Numbered from the stretch's first letter, positions 55,311 to 64,000 are shown. The stretch: 64,000 nucleotides of DNA from PALSA-1444 sp964291045 (GCF_964291045.1 NZ_OZ197277.1:558001-622000), one strand, 5' to 3'. Notes: generated by a model not told the origin, from the sequence alone. Program-made: numbers and translations.

Positions 55311-56495
55311 TTAAACCTTGTGTTTGCTGATGAAAACGCCCTCTTTTTCAAGCCGCTTTTCAATCGATTCAATTGTGCTCATATAACAACTGAGTAAATC
55401 GTGATACTGTTTATCGCTTTGAAATAACCGGGAAGAGACTTGCCGCATAGCGGTTAAAAACTCGTGATAAATCACAATTTGGACAGCAGGGAGATCTTGA
55501 ATAGAGAGCTCTTTAGATAAAAGAAGCGCTCTTTCAACCGTTGGATACTTTTCTAAAATGAGGGTGACAAAGGCTCTTGCTAAAAGATCAAAGGAGATAT
55601 TAAGAGGTTTTGAGCATCTAGTATTTACCATCTTAGCAATCATGGGCATTTGCTTAGAAAAGTATCTATAGACTCCTAAAACAGCTTGCATATCCCGTGT
55701 TTCACTCATCATCTTAAAAAGCTCTCCAGGAGCAATCGAGGGCCCTTTGGCTTTTACATCAGATCCTAAAGAATGCAAAATAAAATGAATCACCACTTGC
55801 ATCTTATCTAAGGAGAAGTTCAAAGAGAGCTCTTGAAAAAGCGTAACCGCGTTAAAAGGAGTGTGAGTGATCACTCTGTAAAGATCTCTAAGAGCAGTAG
55901 GGGATCCAAGTCCTTTAGCAGCGTAGTTTCTAGCTTGCATCCCAATATTTCGCCCAGCAGTAACTTCTCTTGCAAAGTCTTTATGCAAAAGATTTCTCGC
56001 CTCTATTAAGTTCTCTTTTAACACATCATCTGATGCATCAATGAGAAATTCAAGCGCCTCATCGACAAGGGCAATATCTAGATACACATTTTTAAGCTTT
56101 TCTAAAATCTCTAGGGGAGAGTCTTTAGCTGTAATGAGAGATCGGAGTGAAAGAAGCGTCTTAGCTTTAAGCTCAGGATTTTTTCTCTCATAGTTTTTAG
56201 CAATAGACTCTAACTTCCCAATACGGTGAGAAGAGTCTTCTTCAGCCCCTCTTTTCCCTTTAGATTCTTCAGCCTTAGATTTATCCTTCACCCGCTTTTC
56301 AAGCGTTTGAGACCGTTTAGCTAAAGCTAAAGGGTTCCAAGCGTTTAAATCCCCCCACTCTTGAAACTCTTCATTAACAGACTCTTGAGCTACTGCATAC
56401 TGCAACAGCTTTTGAGCTGATTGCCGCATGGCTTGCTTGATGAGTGAAGGGGAGCTAACGCCTGGGACTGAAGGAGAAGAATGAAATAATTCCAT
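55311..56495 (-). CDS. copN: T3SS gatekeeper CopN (SctW/LcrE family)
   Basis: 394 residues. The helical gatekeeper fold is indicated by LGSPTALRDLYRVITHTPFN, FQELSLNFSLDKMQVVIHFI and a C-terminal helical bundle; residues 80-105 are a charged spacer (KDKSKAEESKGKRGAEEDS). It controls the switch from translocator to effector secretion. It is located between cdsV/cdsU upstream and the chaperone downstream, as in Chlamydia, but here separated from cdsV by a DUF6088 gene. Confidence 0.88.
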   Translation of the reverse strand: MELFHSSPSVPGVSSPSLIKQAMRQSAQKLLQYAVAQESVNEEFQEWGDLNAWNPLALAKRSQTLEKRVKDKSKAEESKGKRGAEEDSSHRIGKLESIAKNYERKNPELKAKTLLSLRSLITAKDSPLEILEKLKNVYLDIALVDEALEFLIDASDDVLKENLIEARNLLHKDFAREVTAGRNIGMQARNYAAKGLGSPTALRDLYRVITHTPFNAVTLFQELSLNFSLDKMQVVIHFILHSLGSDVKAKGPSIAPGELFKMMSETRDMQAVLGVYRYFSKQMPMIAKMVNTRCSKPLNISFDLLARAFVTLILEKYPTVERALLLSKELSIQDLPAVQIVIYHEFLTAMRQVSSRLFQSDKQYHDLLSCYMSTIESIEKRLEKEGVFISKHKV

Positions 56496-56700
56496 AACTT
56501 ATTTATACCATATAATATAAATAAATGTATATATAGATTGTGCAGTATTTTATTTAATTTTGAAAAGAGACTGTATAAGGAGTAGAACTTCTCCAGTTAT
56601 TTTTCTAAGGAACAATCTGTCTAAAAGCCAGTCATCTTTTTCAATCATTACAAAGAGGATATTTTTACAATCAGCAGCTATTTTAAAGATAAAATTGTAT

Positions 56701-57309
56701 TTATGGCTTAAGCTCTAGCACTTTAAACACAAAAAGGCGTATCCATTCAGGTGCAAATTTCATGTTTTTTCTTATTTCACTTTCACTAGAGTTTTTAAGA
56801 AGTGTTGCAACTTTAGCCCGAGACACCTCATCAATGTGATATTGTCCTAAATTTTTCAACGCTTGAATCAGAAGACCCTCTACCGTTCCAGCAGGTAGCA
56901 TCATTTTTTTTGAGGTCTTTTTAAAAATGATTTCTTGGTTCCCAATTTTAACTCTCCTAGAGGGCCATTCAGTTAAAAAGATCACTTTTCCAGGCACTTG
57001 ATTAGAAAGACCCAGTAAATTCGCAGCATGAGCGCCGCACGGTTGAATTTGAACTCCATTTTTTTCTGCAATGACCCCTGCAACTGCATTTAAATCAGGA
57101 GGGATGGTTCCCAATAGGGGATGCTCTATAGGGTAATCATAAACCCCTTGAGTTAATCTGCGTATAAAGCATTGTTTTTGAAGTTGTGAAAGTGCCTTTC
57201 GAATGGACACATCACTTCCTAGATCAGAAAAGTGTAGAACTATAAAACACCATCCAGGACCATGCTTAATGATTCTATTTTTGATAAGGAGTTTACAGCT
57301 TTGACGCAT
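56701..57309 (-). CDS. DUF6088 (AbiEi-like antitoxin/transcription factor) protein
   Basis: 202 residues from the ATG at 57309; the frame extends to 57423 but the family begins around RQSCKLLIKNRIIKHGPGW. Winged-helix features are DLGSDVSIRKALSQLQ and IRRLTQGVYDYP, followed by GVQIQPCGAHAANLLGLS and KVIFLTEWPSRRVKIGNQ. The family is related to AbiEi, the antitoxin of type IV toxin-antitoxin systems. No AbiEii-type nucleotidyltransferase lies alongside, so it is an orphan here. It sits between copN and cdsV, splitting the T3SS block. An inverted repeat 18 bp before its start may be its operator. A broken copy of its 5' region lies upstream (57460-57640). Confidence 0.8.
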   Translation of the reverse strand: MRQSCKLLIKNRIIKHGPGWCFIVLHFSDLGSDVSIRKALSQLQKQCFIRRLTQGVYDYPIEHPLLGTIPPDLNAVAGVIAEKNGVQIQPCGAHAANLLGLSNQVPGKVIFLTEWPSRRVKIGNQEIIFKKTSKKMMLPAGTVEGLLIQALKNLGQYHIDEVSRAKVATLLKNSSESEIRKNMKFAPEWIRLFVFKVLELKP

Positions 57310-57327
57310 TTTAAGAGTTCTTTTTTT

Positions 57328-57350
57328 CACAAAAATAGCATCTTTTTGTG
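57328..57350 (-). promoter_or_regulatory. Inverted repeat before the DUF6088 gene, possible operator
   Basis: CACAAAAA (57328-57335) and TTTTTGTG (57343-57350) flank a 7-nt loop, 18 bp upstream of the 57309 start. AbiEi-type antitoxins repress their own promoters through inverted repeats, so self-regulation is a reasonable inference. A decayed version occurs in the relic copy near 57610. Confidence 0.4.
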
Positions 57351-57459
57351 AAATTGAGCAAGCTCCTTCACCAAGGGAAGTGATCTTCAATACAAACCGC
57401 GCTTTTGGACCCCCTATACACACAGTTTGATTTATCTTAAGGGTAAAATAGTGTTTTAG

Positions 57460-57640
57460 AAGGTGTGAAAGACTCTTTCAAATGGACATATCACTTTCTT
57501 AGATCAGACAAGTGAATCGCTTTAAAATACTCAGCCAGGGGCCATACTTGATGATTCTGTTTTTACCTCAAGTTCAGAGCTTGGATGCATCTTAAAAGAC
57601 GCTATTTTTCACAAAAAAATGCTATTTTTATGAAATTGAG
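57460..57640 (-). pseudogene. Duplicated, decayed 5' fragment of the DUF6088 gene
   Basis: 57460-57640 aligns in the same orientation with 57181-57358: both contain AATGGACA-ATCACTT, TAGATCAGA, a TGATTCT stretch and the CACAAAAA hairpin, with substitutions and small indels throughout. It therefore represents the first part of a second DUF6088 gene plus its upstream region, no longer open. Confidence 0.75.
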
Positions 57641-57811
57641 AGGTGAAATGCCCCAAAATTTGGGGGGATAAGAGCTAGAGTCTTTGATTGTTTTTGAAAA
57701 AATGATCTTGAGTAAAACTTTTGGAATATCATGATCAAGAGGGTAAATGAAGACTTTTTTCTCTACAAGAAATGGTATTAGAACTTAAAAAGAATCCTTC
57801 ATCTACAAAAT

Positions 57812-57847
57812 AAAAAAAGAGTCTTGGGTATAAGGCTCTTTTTTTTT
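57812..57847. terminator. Strong bidirectional intrinsic terminator
   Basis: AAAAAAAGAGTCTT pairs with AAGGCTCTTTTTTT (one G-T wobble) around the loop GGGTAT, with A-run and T-run on the two sides, so it would work in either direction. It isolates the cdsU-cdsV transcript from the DUF6088/copN side. Confidence 0.75.
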
Positions 57848-57935
57848 AAATATTCTCTTCAAAAAAACTGTTCGTAAAGAAAGTGCTTTTTGATGCAGGA
57901 CTCTCATTTTTGCAAAAAGATTTGCTACGAGTTTA

Positions 57936-57970
57936 AAAATCCCTTAAAACGGTTTTGTTAAAAGGGATTT
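57936..57970 (-). terminator. Candidate terminator downstream of cdsV
   Basis: AAATCCCTTAAAAC pairs with GTTAAAAGGGATTT, 16 bp after the cdsV stop on the minus strand, followed in that direction by TTTAAAC. The stem is about 13 bp. Confidence 0.6.
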
Positions 57971-57985
57971 AAAGCTTTATAGGTC

Positions 57986-60106
57986 CTACAGTTGAACCCG
58001 TCCAAGAGGTTGAATCCGGATTTCAGGGATCACTTCTTGATAAGAGATCACAGGAAGATCGGCATATTCACTTTCAATCAGCTTACGTACAAACCGTCTC
58101 ACATCAATTGCAGTAAGAAGAACAGGGGGCTGCCCTCCTGCTGGAGTCATCACAATCGTTGAGCGCATCGCTTGCATGATCATTTGAACAGAATCTGGAT
58201 CAAGGGCTAAATAAGAGCCTGCTGATGTTTGTTTAATGGCTCCTCTTACAAGATCCTCAATCTCAGGATCAAGAAGGTAAACAGCAAGAACCGATTGCCC
58301 TTGAGAGTATTTGTAGCTGATGTACCGTTTCAGAGATGATCTCACATACTCTGTGAGGAGTACCGTGTCTTTTTCAGATTGAGCCCATTCACTTAAAGCT
58401 TCTAATATCGTTCTTAAGTCTTTAATAGACACTTGTTCTTGCACAAGCCGTCTAAAGATCTCTGTTAACCGTTGAAGAGGGACAAGCCGTGTCACTTCTT
58501 TCACAAGATCCGGATACGATTTTTCAATAAATTCTAAAATCGCTCTAATCTCTTGAATGCCCATAAAGTCACTTGCATGTGTTTTATAGAAATATGAGAG
58601 ATGAAGAATCATCACTTCATGCGGCTTCCAAAACTTAATGCCAGCTTTTTGTAAGATTTCTTGATATCTAGAGTGGATCCAAATGGAGGGCTGCCCAAAT
58701 ACCGTTTTGGATTGGGTCATGGGAATATTATATCTTCTTAACATTTCAGGGGTCTCATTGACAAGAAGAGAGTCATCAGGGATTTTTCCTCTTACAATTG
58801 GCACTTCATTAAGCTGAATGGCGTATTCATCAGAATCTAAATCAGGAGCATCTGTTCGTACGTGAACTCCTGGGAACCTCACTCCTAGATCTTGATAAAG
58901 AGCGTGCCGCATTTTAGGAATCATCTCTTCAATGAAAGAAGGACCGCCGCGGTTTTTCTTAATGAAGTGAGAAAGCCCTTTACCCACTTCTAAAATCACA
59001 GGAAGCGTGAGCGCATATTCATCAGAGGGGCCTCTAACCATCGAGTGCCCTTCCATGTTCCCAACATTTGAGCCGCCTCTAGGAGATGCAGCATTTAAAG
59101 GCCCTTTTTTATTAAGCCTTGCAAATGAAAGAGAACCTAAAATGAGAGCAATAATGATAAAGGTCCATCTAGGAAAGCCGGGGATGAAAGACATCCCTAA
59201 AAGAACAGCTGCTGCTAACATGATCGCTTTTGGCTGACCTAAAAGCTGCTCAGAAATCTCTTTTCCAAGGGGCATCTCTTTTTTATCACTAGAAACCCGG
59301 GTGGTGACAATACCTGCTGTCATCGAGATTAAAAGAGAGGGGACTTGAGACACAAGGCCAGATCCAATGGAGAGAAGGGTGTAGGTTTGCATCGCATCAA
59401 ACATACTCATTTGGTGAATGGTGACTCCGATGATGAGTCCTCCAATGATGTTAATGACGGCAATCACAATCCCTGCAATCACGTCTCCTTTCACAAACTT
59501 CATCGCCCCGTCCATGGCTCCGTAAAGCTGACTCTCTTTGGTAAGAGCGTATCTTAGCTCTCTTGCTTGATTAGAGTCGATAATACCGCTTCGCATATCT
59601 GCGTCAATACTCATCTGCTTACCTGGCATCGCATCCAAAGTAAATCTAGCAGCGACTTCTGCAACCCGCTCAGAACCTTTAGTCACAACGATAAACTGCA
59701 CAATGGTAATGATCAAAAACACTACACATCCGACAACGAAATTCCCGCCCACAACAAAGTTTCCAAACGCTTCAATGATGTGTCCTGCATACGCTTTAAG
59801 AAGAATTTGCTTAGTCGCAGAAATCTCAATCCCTAACCGAAAGAGGGTTGTAATCAAAAGAAGAGAGGGGAATATCGAGAGGTTAACAGCTGTTGAGATG
59901 TAAAGAGCCACCATCATCAAGGCGATTGATATCGAAATATTAACAGCAATGAGATTATCTAAAAAAGTAGGAGTCACAGGGATCACGATCATTGCAATGA
60001 TGGTGATCACAAATAAAGCGAGCACAACATCTGTTGAATGCGCAATGATTCTCAGCATTCTTTCCCCACTCAGAGAGCGAAGTATCGATTGTAAAAACGG
60101 TTTCAT
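57986..60106 (-). CDS. cdsV: T3SS export-gate protein CdsV (SctV/FlhA family)
   Basis: 706 residues. The N-terminal half has about seven to eight membrane helices and the conserved FHIPEP-like core (FTLDAMPGKQMSIDADMRSG near residue 165, SLGNFVVGGNFVVG-type segment and GSGLVSQVPSLLISMTAGIV). The C-terminal half is the cytoplasmic nonameric ring domain. It forms the export gate for chaperone-substrate complexes. The ATG overlaps the cdsU stop by 4 nt. Length and motifs are normal for SctV. Confidence 0.93.
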   Translation of the reverse strand: MKPFLQSILRSLSGERMLRIIAHSTDVVLALFVITIIAMIVIPVTPTFLDNLIAVNISISIALMMVALYISTAVNLSIFPSLLLITTLFRLGIEISATKQILLKAYAGHIIEAFGNFVVGGNFVVGCVVFLIITIVQFIVVTKGSERVAEVAARFTLDAMPGKQMSIDADMRSGIIDSNQARELRYALTKESQLYGAMDGAMKFVKGDVIAGIVIAVINIIGGLIIGVTIHQMSMFDAMQTYTLLSIGSGLVSQVPSLLISMTAGIVTTRVSSDKKEMPLGKEISEQLLGQPKAIMLAAAVLLGMSFIPGFPRWTFIIIALILGSLSFARLNKKGPLNAASPRGGSNVGNMEGHSMVRGPSDEYALTLPVILEVGKGLSHFIKKNRGGPSFIEEMIPKMRHALYQDLGVRFPGVHVRTDAPDLDSDEYAIQLNEVPIVRGKIPDDSLLVNETPEMLRRYNIPMTQSKTVFGQPSIWIHSRYQEILQKAGIKFWKPHEVMILHLSYFYKTHASDFMGIQEIRAILEFIEKSYPDLVKEVTRLVPLQRLTEIFRRLVQEQVSIKDLRTILEALSEWAQSEKDTVLLTEYVRSSLKRYISYKYSQGQSVLAVYLLDPEIEDLVRGAIKQTSAGSYLALDPDSVQMIMQAMRSTIVMTPAGGQPPVLLTAIDVRRFVRKLIESEYADLPVISYQEVIPEIRIQPLGRVQL

Positions 60107-61173
60107 TGGAATAGATCTCCAGTTTCTTCTTTTTCTTCAAGGCGTTTAATCCACTGCAAAATATCTGCAATGTCTTCGTAGGTCGATTCAGGGACAAAGT
60201 TTCCGATTTTTCCTTCTTTAAAAAGGCGCTGAGCTAAGGGGACATTTCGCATGATAGGAACATGTGCCTCTTGAGCAAACCGAATAATTTGATCAGCCAT
60301 TATACCTTGTCCCATTGTAATAATGCGAGGGGCAGGTTCTTTTTCCTCTAAATAATCAATAGCAACAGCAATATGGATGGGGTTGGTGATAATCGCCTTT
60401 GACCTTTTTGCAGAGCTTGGGCCGTCTTGATAAGCGATTTCTTGAGCCACTTGCCGCCGTTTCCCTTTAATGTGCGGATCTCCTTCCGTATCTTTGTACT
60501 CTTGCTTCACCTCAAATTTTTCCATCTTCATCTCTTTGGCAAAGTTATACCGCTGAAACGCTAAATCAAAAATGGCTATAATGATGAAAAAGATTCCGAT
60601 ACGAATAATCACTTTAAATAAAATTTCGTAAAACACTTGAGCCGCACCCAAGAGCGGCATCGCAGCTGTGGCAACAAGCTCTGGTAAGCTTTTATTGATC
60701 ACAGAATAGATGATAAAGAGGGCAATGGTGATTTTAAGAAGGGATTTAAGCAGTTCGATGAGTGTTTTCAATTTAAACATGTTCTTTAAATTGGTCACAG
60801 GATTGAGCCTTTTTACATCAAACTTTAACACTTGAGTGGAAAAAACAGGCCCTACCACAAGAAAAGAGACGAGAACACCCACACACGCTGTTAGAGCAGA
60901 TATGGGGATGGAAGATTGCAAAATGACAAGAAGTGACTCTCCTAACATCCCAGAAATTTTAGAAGAAAAATCGGTATTAGACCGGATGGAATTAAACACA
61001 GCAACTGTGAATCCTCCAAGCTGATTGAAGAGATATTTGGTAAGACACAGCGTTGTGGTAATTGAGGTGATAAACGTAAAGGCTGAAGGAAAATCTTGAG
61101 ATCTTGCAACTTGCCCTTTTTTACGTGCATCGCGGAGTTTTTTCGGGGTCGCCTTTTCGGATTTTTCTGCCAT
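60103..61173 (-). CDS. cdsU: T3SS autoprotease/substrate-switch protein CdsU (SctU/FlhB family)
   Basis: 356 residues: a basic N-terminus (AEKSEKATPKKLRDARKKGQ), four membrane helices (about residues 30-210) and a cytoplasmic domain. The autocleavage site expected as NPTH reads NPIH (KAIITNPIHIAVAIDY, near residue 265): the Thr is replaced by Ile while Asn, Pro and His remain. SctU sets substrate specificity of the export gate. It is the first gene of this minus-strand T3SS run and is coupled to cdsV by an ATGA overlap. Confidence 0.93.
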   Translation of the reverse strand: MAEKSEKATPKKLRDARKKGQVARSQDFPSAFTFITSITTTLCLTKYLFNQLGGFTVAVFNSIRSNTDFSSKISGMLGESLLVILQSSIPISALTACVGVLVSFLVVGPVFSTQVLKFDVKRLNPVTNLKNMFKLKTLIELLKSLLKITIALFIIYSVINKSLPELVATAAMPLLGAAQVFYEILFKVIIRIGIFFIIIAIFDLAFQRYNFAKEMKMEKFEVKQEYKDTEGDPHIKGKRRQVAQEIAYQDGPSSAKRSKAIITNPIHIAVAIDYLEEKEPAPRIITMGQGIMADQIIRFAQEAHVPIMRNVPLAQRLFKEGKIGNFVPESTYEDIADILQWIKRLEEKEETGDLFQ

Positions 61174-61483
61174 ATGCCTTATTCATTCTCGGAGGAAAAA
61201 TAGTCTCAATTAAGTCATGAGCAATTCTTTCCTCTCATTTTTATCCCATCTTTACGAAAACGAGTCAATCTTTAATTGCGTTTACCCCCATTTTCCTCTT
61301 CTTTTTATCCAAATAGGGGGAAAAGAGATCTCTTTCTTTCTCCTTTAAGCTCTTACCTAAAAGGTAAAATCCCTATACCTATTTAATGGGTTATTAAAAT
61401 TAATTAAATACTTTAATATATTATTATTTTAACATTAAGTTAATAGAGTTAATTGTAATTAGTTATAAAAAAGCAGGGTTAAT
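61174..61483. other. Divergent A+T-rich intergenic region
   Basis: 310 bp between cdsU (minus) and the TPR-like gene (plus). The right half is very A+T-rich (61380-61480) and must contain promoters for both directions, but no single -35/-10 pair stands out. No gene seen. Confidence 0.5.
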
Positions 61484-62617
61484 ATGAGTATAAATAATCA
61501 ATTTAATCAAGATCCATCTATCAAAGGACTAACCCCGCAACTAGAGCCTTTGAAAGGCCCTTCTTTAAGCTTGGTTTCTTTAGTCTTGACAGCCCTTACG
61601 GAGGCTCCTCTCCTTTTACAACAGACTCCTTTAGTCAAAGACCGTACATATGAACTTCTGCTTAAGAAAGAAGAGCTAACAAATCAAATCCCCCATCGCT
61701 CCTTACCTTTAGAAAAAAGTGCTACGGCTCAAAACAATCCCTCTAATGATAACACGAAATTGCTTGAAGCGTTTCGTTTAGAAAGAAAGGAGTTGATGAA
61801 GCCTCTTCCTAGAAAAATAGATGAAGGTCTTCCGGAAATGATCAAAGACCTCAAGCACGAATTACGCTCCAGTCAACGTAAAGAATTTGTTGTACATTTA
61901 GAGTATTATAAAAATCTCCTTAATGGTTTAGAGTATTACTACGAGCGTGCTAAAAATTATACTCCTTCTTCGTACACTGAAAAATATTTATTTGGTAGTG
62001 AAAAAGAACGGTGTAAGGAGCTATTACTAGAAGAGATCCGTTTAAACCCCTCTGATGAAGAGCCGTATAGACTCTTAGGGAAATTATTACACCCTTGGGA
62101 AACCATCCCTGTTGGGGATCAAGGAACCTTTGGAAAAAAAGAGCTCTTACAAAAGTCCATTGAAAAACTTCCCCATCAAGCCAAAGCTTATCAACTGCTT
62201 GCTAAAGAGGTTTTAACAGGAGAAAAAATACGGCTTCCTAATGGAGAGCATTTGACAAAGATAGAGCTTCTTGTCAAAGCGCATCAGCATGAACCTACAA
62301 ATGCTCATGTACTGTGTGATCTAGCGCTGCTTCTAGAACCTGGGGAATCTGTCTTTTTATCAAATAACAAGCAGTATACCTCTATCTTACTTTTGAAGGA
62401 GGCCATGCAAATAGAGCCAAGAGAGAGTAGAAGTTACCGCATCTTAGGAGAAAAACTTTTTCCTTGGGCAATTCTTCAATTAGATGATGGCACTTTAATC
62501 GACAAATATAAAGTGCTTTTATGCTTTTTAGATTTAGAGCCTTTTGTAGCACTTGGTTTCCTTAAACATGGAAACATACCCACGAGAGATAATGTATTAA
62601 CGCTTTTCAATTTATAG
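61484..62617 (+). CDS. 41-residue TPR-like repeat protein, third family member
   Basis: 377 residues. After about 180 residues without a known domain, the C-terminal half has the same repeat design as the pair at 21.5-26.5 kb: helix A (EEPYRLLGKLLHPWE), an insert such as IRLPNGEHLTKIEL, and helix B (LVKAHQHEPTNAHVLCDLAL), about four diverged units. A GCAGGG lies 7 nt before the ATG. It diverges from cdsU and converges with priA (9 bp apart). Its adjacency to T3SS genes makes a secreted or secretion-associated role worth considering, but the sequence does not show it. Confidence 0.75.
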   Translation: MSINNQFNQDPSIKGLTPQLEPLKGPSLSLVSLVLTALTEAPLLLQQTPLVKDRTYELLLKKEELTNQIPHRSLPLEKSATAQNNPSNDNTKLLEAFRLERKELMKPLPRKIDEGLPEMIKDLKHELRSSQRKEFVVHLEYYKNLLNGLEYYYERAKNYTPSSYTEKYLFGSEKERCKELLLEEIRLNPSDEEPYRLLGKLLHPWETIPVGDQGTFGKKELLQKSIEKLPHQAKAYQLLAKEVLTGEKIRLPNGEHLTKIELLVKAHQHEPTNAHVLCDLALLLEPGESVFLSNNKQYTSILLLKEAMQIEPRESRSYRILGEKLFPWAILQLDDGTLIDKYKVLLCFLDLEPFVALGFLKHGNIPTRDNVLTLFNL

Positions 62618-62626
62618 ATCTCTTTG

Positions 62627-64000
62627 TTAAAAATAGGTGGATAAAGGATCGATATCGATTAAAAGACGGATAGAAGAAGAGGTTGCAATACGGCTTAAAA
62701 GATCAGAAAGAAGCGGTATTTTTTCTGCTTTAATTAAGCATTGAAACCGAAACTGGTTTTTAATTTTTGCATAGCCGCAGGGGGTGATAGGTAAAAATTC
62801 AAAAGAGGAGGGAAGCTTTTGAGAGAGCTGATCTCTCACATGCTTTGCATACTTCTCTGTGAGCTTTTCATCTTCTCCTGTAAAAACAAGCTTAATGAGG
62901 TGGCAAAAAGGAGGGTATTTAAAGGTTTTTCGGATCTTGATCTCCTCTTGATAAAACGCCTCATAATCTTGTTTAACAGCATGCTCAAAGAGGGGATGAG
63001 AAGGAAGGTTTGTTTGTAAAATCACCTCACCTTTAAGCTGCCCTCTTCCTGATCTTCCAGATACTTGGGTGACAAGTTGAAAGACGGTCTCAGAGGCCCT
63101 AAAGTCAGGGATATGTAAAGAGGCATCAGCATTTAAAATCCCCACTAATGTGACAGAGGGAAAATGGAGCCCTTTAGCAACCATTTGCGTTCCAATTAAA
63201 ATGTCTGCTTTTCCTGCACGGAACTGCTTAAATAGTTTATCATGACTTCCCTTATGCCGTGTTGTATCAGCATCCAGCCGTAATGTTCTTGCTTGAGGAA
63301 AAAGGAGTTTGAGAGTGCTTTCAATTTTTTCTGTTCCGCTTCCTTTAAATTGAAAAGAGTCTTGCGCCTTACATGTAGGACAAGAGCGCATTTGCTGCAC
63401 TGTGTAGTTACAGAGATGACAAGCAAGAGAAGAGGACTCTTTATGCAGCGTTAAGCTCATTGAACAAGAGGGGCACTGAACACTATTTCCACAAGAGAGG
63501 CATGTTAAAAGGGTGTGAAACCCTCTTCTATTGAGAAATAACACCGTCTGTTCTCCAAGATCTAGCCTCTCTTTGATACTGCTTAAGAGCTTTTGAGAAA
63601 AGAGCGTAAAGCCAGAAGCTTTTTGATATTCTTGTTTCATATCCACAACATGAATAAGCGGTAAAGAGGCGGTATCAGCTCTTTGTGTTAAGCAGTTTAA
63701 ATGGTACTTTCCTAAGGCTGCATTACTGTAGCTCTCAAGACTTGGAGTGGCGCTTCCTAAAATCACCGTAGCTCCTCTCATCTTACCCCGCATGACAGCC
63801 ACATCTCTTCCTTGATAACACGGCATTTCATCACTTTGTTTATACGCCCCGTCATGCTCTTCATCGACAATAATGAGACCTAAATTGGGAACAGGGCTAA
63901 AAAGAGCAGACCTTGGCCCTATTACTAAAGGAGCTTTACCTAAATAGATATTTTGCCAGCTGTCACGCCGCTCTCCATCACTTAATCTGTGATGTAAAAT
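62627..64000 (-). CDS. priA: Primosomal helicase PriA (partial, 5' end outside window)
   Basis: The C-terminal 457 residues of the superfamily-2 helicase that restarts stalled replication forks. The partial frame begins ILHHRLSDGERRDSWQNIYL and includes GPRSALFSPVPNLGLIIVDEEHDGAYKQ (DEEH box), GSATPSLES, the zinc-binding Cys pairs in CLSCGNSVQCPSC, CHLCNYT and CPTC, GTEKIESTL, and helicase motifs V/VI (ILIGTQMVAKGLHFP, QVSGRSGRG). The frame is open through the window edge. The N-terminal DNA-binding domain and Walker A lie beyond position 64000. Confidence 0.94.
   Translation of the reverse strand: MLHHRLSDGERRDSWQNIYLGKAPLVIGPRSALFSPVPNLGLIIVDEEHDGAYKQSDEMPCYQGRDVAVMRGKMRGATVILGSATPSLESYSNAALGKYHLNCLTQRADTASLPLIHVVDMKQEYQKASGFTLFSQKLLSSIKERLDLGEQTVLFLNRRGFHTLLTCLSCGNSVQCPSCSMSLTLHKESSSLACHLCNYTVQQMRSCPTCKAQDSFQFKGSGTEKIESTLKLLFPQARTLRLDADTTRHKGSHDKLFKQFRAGKADILIGTQMVAKGLHFPSVTLVGILNADASLHIPDFRASETVFQLVTQVSGRSGRGQLKGEVILQTNLPSHPLFEHAVKQDYEAFYQEEIKIRKTFKYPPFCHLIKLVFTGEDEKLTEKYAKHVRDQLSQKLPSSFEFLPITPCGYAKIKNQFRFQCLIKAEKIPLLSDLLSRIATSSSIRLLIDIDPLSTYF

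Larger units (their letters stand above)
57641..57985. other. Intergenic region between the DUF6088 relic and cdsV
   Basis: About 345 bp without a gene. It holds an odd palindrome, CCCCAAAATTTGGGG (57651-57665), and the two hairpins listed as terminators (57812-57847 and 57936-57970). Confidence 0.6.

Noticed and set aside
59007..59903. Several plus-strand ORFs opposite cdsV
   Set aside because: They are out-of-frame shadows of a conserved membrane-protein gene, without ribosome sites or family features.
1..64000. tRNA, rRNA, prophage or plasmid replication genes
   Set aside because: I looked in all gaps and saw no cloverleaf, ribosomal RNA, phage structural or replication-initiator signatures.

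Overview
The window reads as the chromosome of a chlamydia-like bacterium (phylum Chlamydiota, probably an amoeba- or arthropod-associated family rather than Chlamydia itself; the family cannot be resolved by eye). The evidence is the murF-mraY-murD-LysM-ftsW-murG-murC/ddl fusion-ftsQ cluster, a miaA/HAD/fabF/Nudix neighbourhood, and a type III secretion block cdsU-cdsV-copN-sycE in the chlamydial order. It also has an expanded set of eukaryote-like repeat proteins (TPR, LRR). The DNA is A+T-rich. Both window edges cut genes: yidC loses its 3' end on the left and priA its 5' end on the right.

Layout: 1-3.7 kb holds yidC and a large TPR protein on the minus strand. 4.2-6.9 kb holds a TPR-CHAT protease gene split by a small deletion. 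7.1-17.3 kb is the peptidoglycan/division cluster. 17.5-21.3 kb holds khpA, miaA, a coiled-coil protein and a HAD phosphatase. 21.5-28.6 kb is an accessory insertion: two tandem paralogues built from an unusual 41-residue TPR-like repeat, and a leucine-rich-repeat gene flanked by a duplicated intergenic sequence. 29.3-41 kb holds fabF, a Nudix hydrolase, a membrane protein, a decayed ORF, a small hypothetical, an acyltransferase/ACP/acyl-ACP synthetase fusion, cysS, a small protein and clpB with a CIRCE-like operator. 41-53.1 kb is an IS-bordered island with a three-gene operon: a helical/coiled-coil protein followed by two trypsin-like protease-STAND NTPase-TPR proteins. 53.3-61.2 kb is the T3SS block, interrupted by an orphan DUF6088 (AbiEi-like) gene. 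61.5-64 kb holds a third 41-residue-repeat protein and priA.

The strongest candidate for an undescribed system is 41.5-50.9 kb. Both large proteins keep an apparently complete His-Asp-Ser protease triad, a Cys cluster next to the catalytic Ser, a Walker A/B STAND ATPase and C-terminal TPRs. In the second protein the TPRs form fifteen 42-residue units, five of them almost identical. This is the architecture expected of an NLR-like conflict or immunity sensor. The protease halves of the two proteins are nearly identical while the NTPase/TPR halves diverge abruptly, suggesting effector-module swapping. The TPR-CHAT gene at 4.2-6.9 kb has a comparable design with a caspase-like effector. Functions beyond domain recognition are inference.
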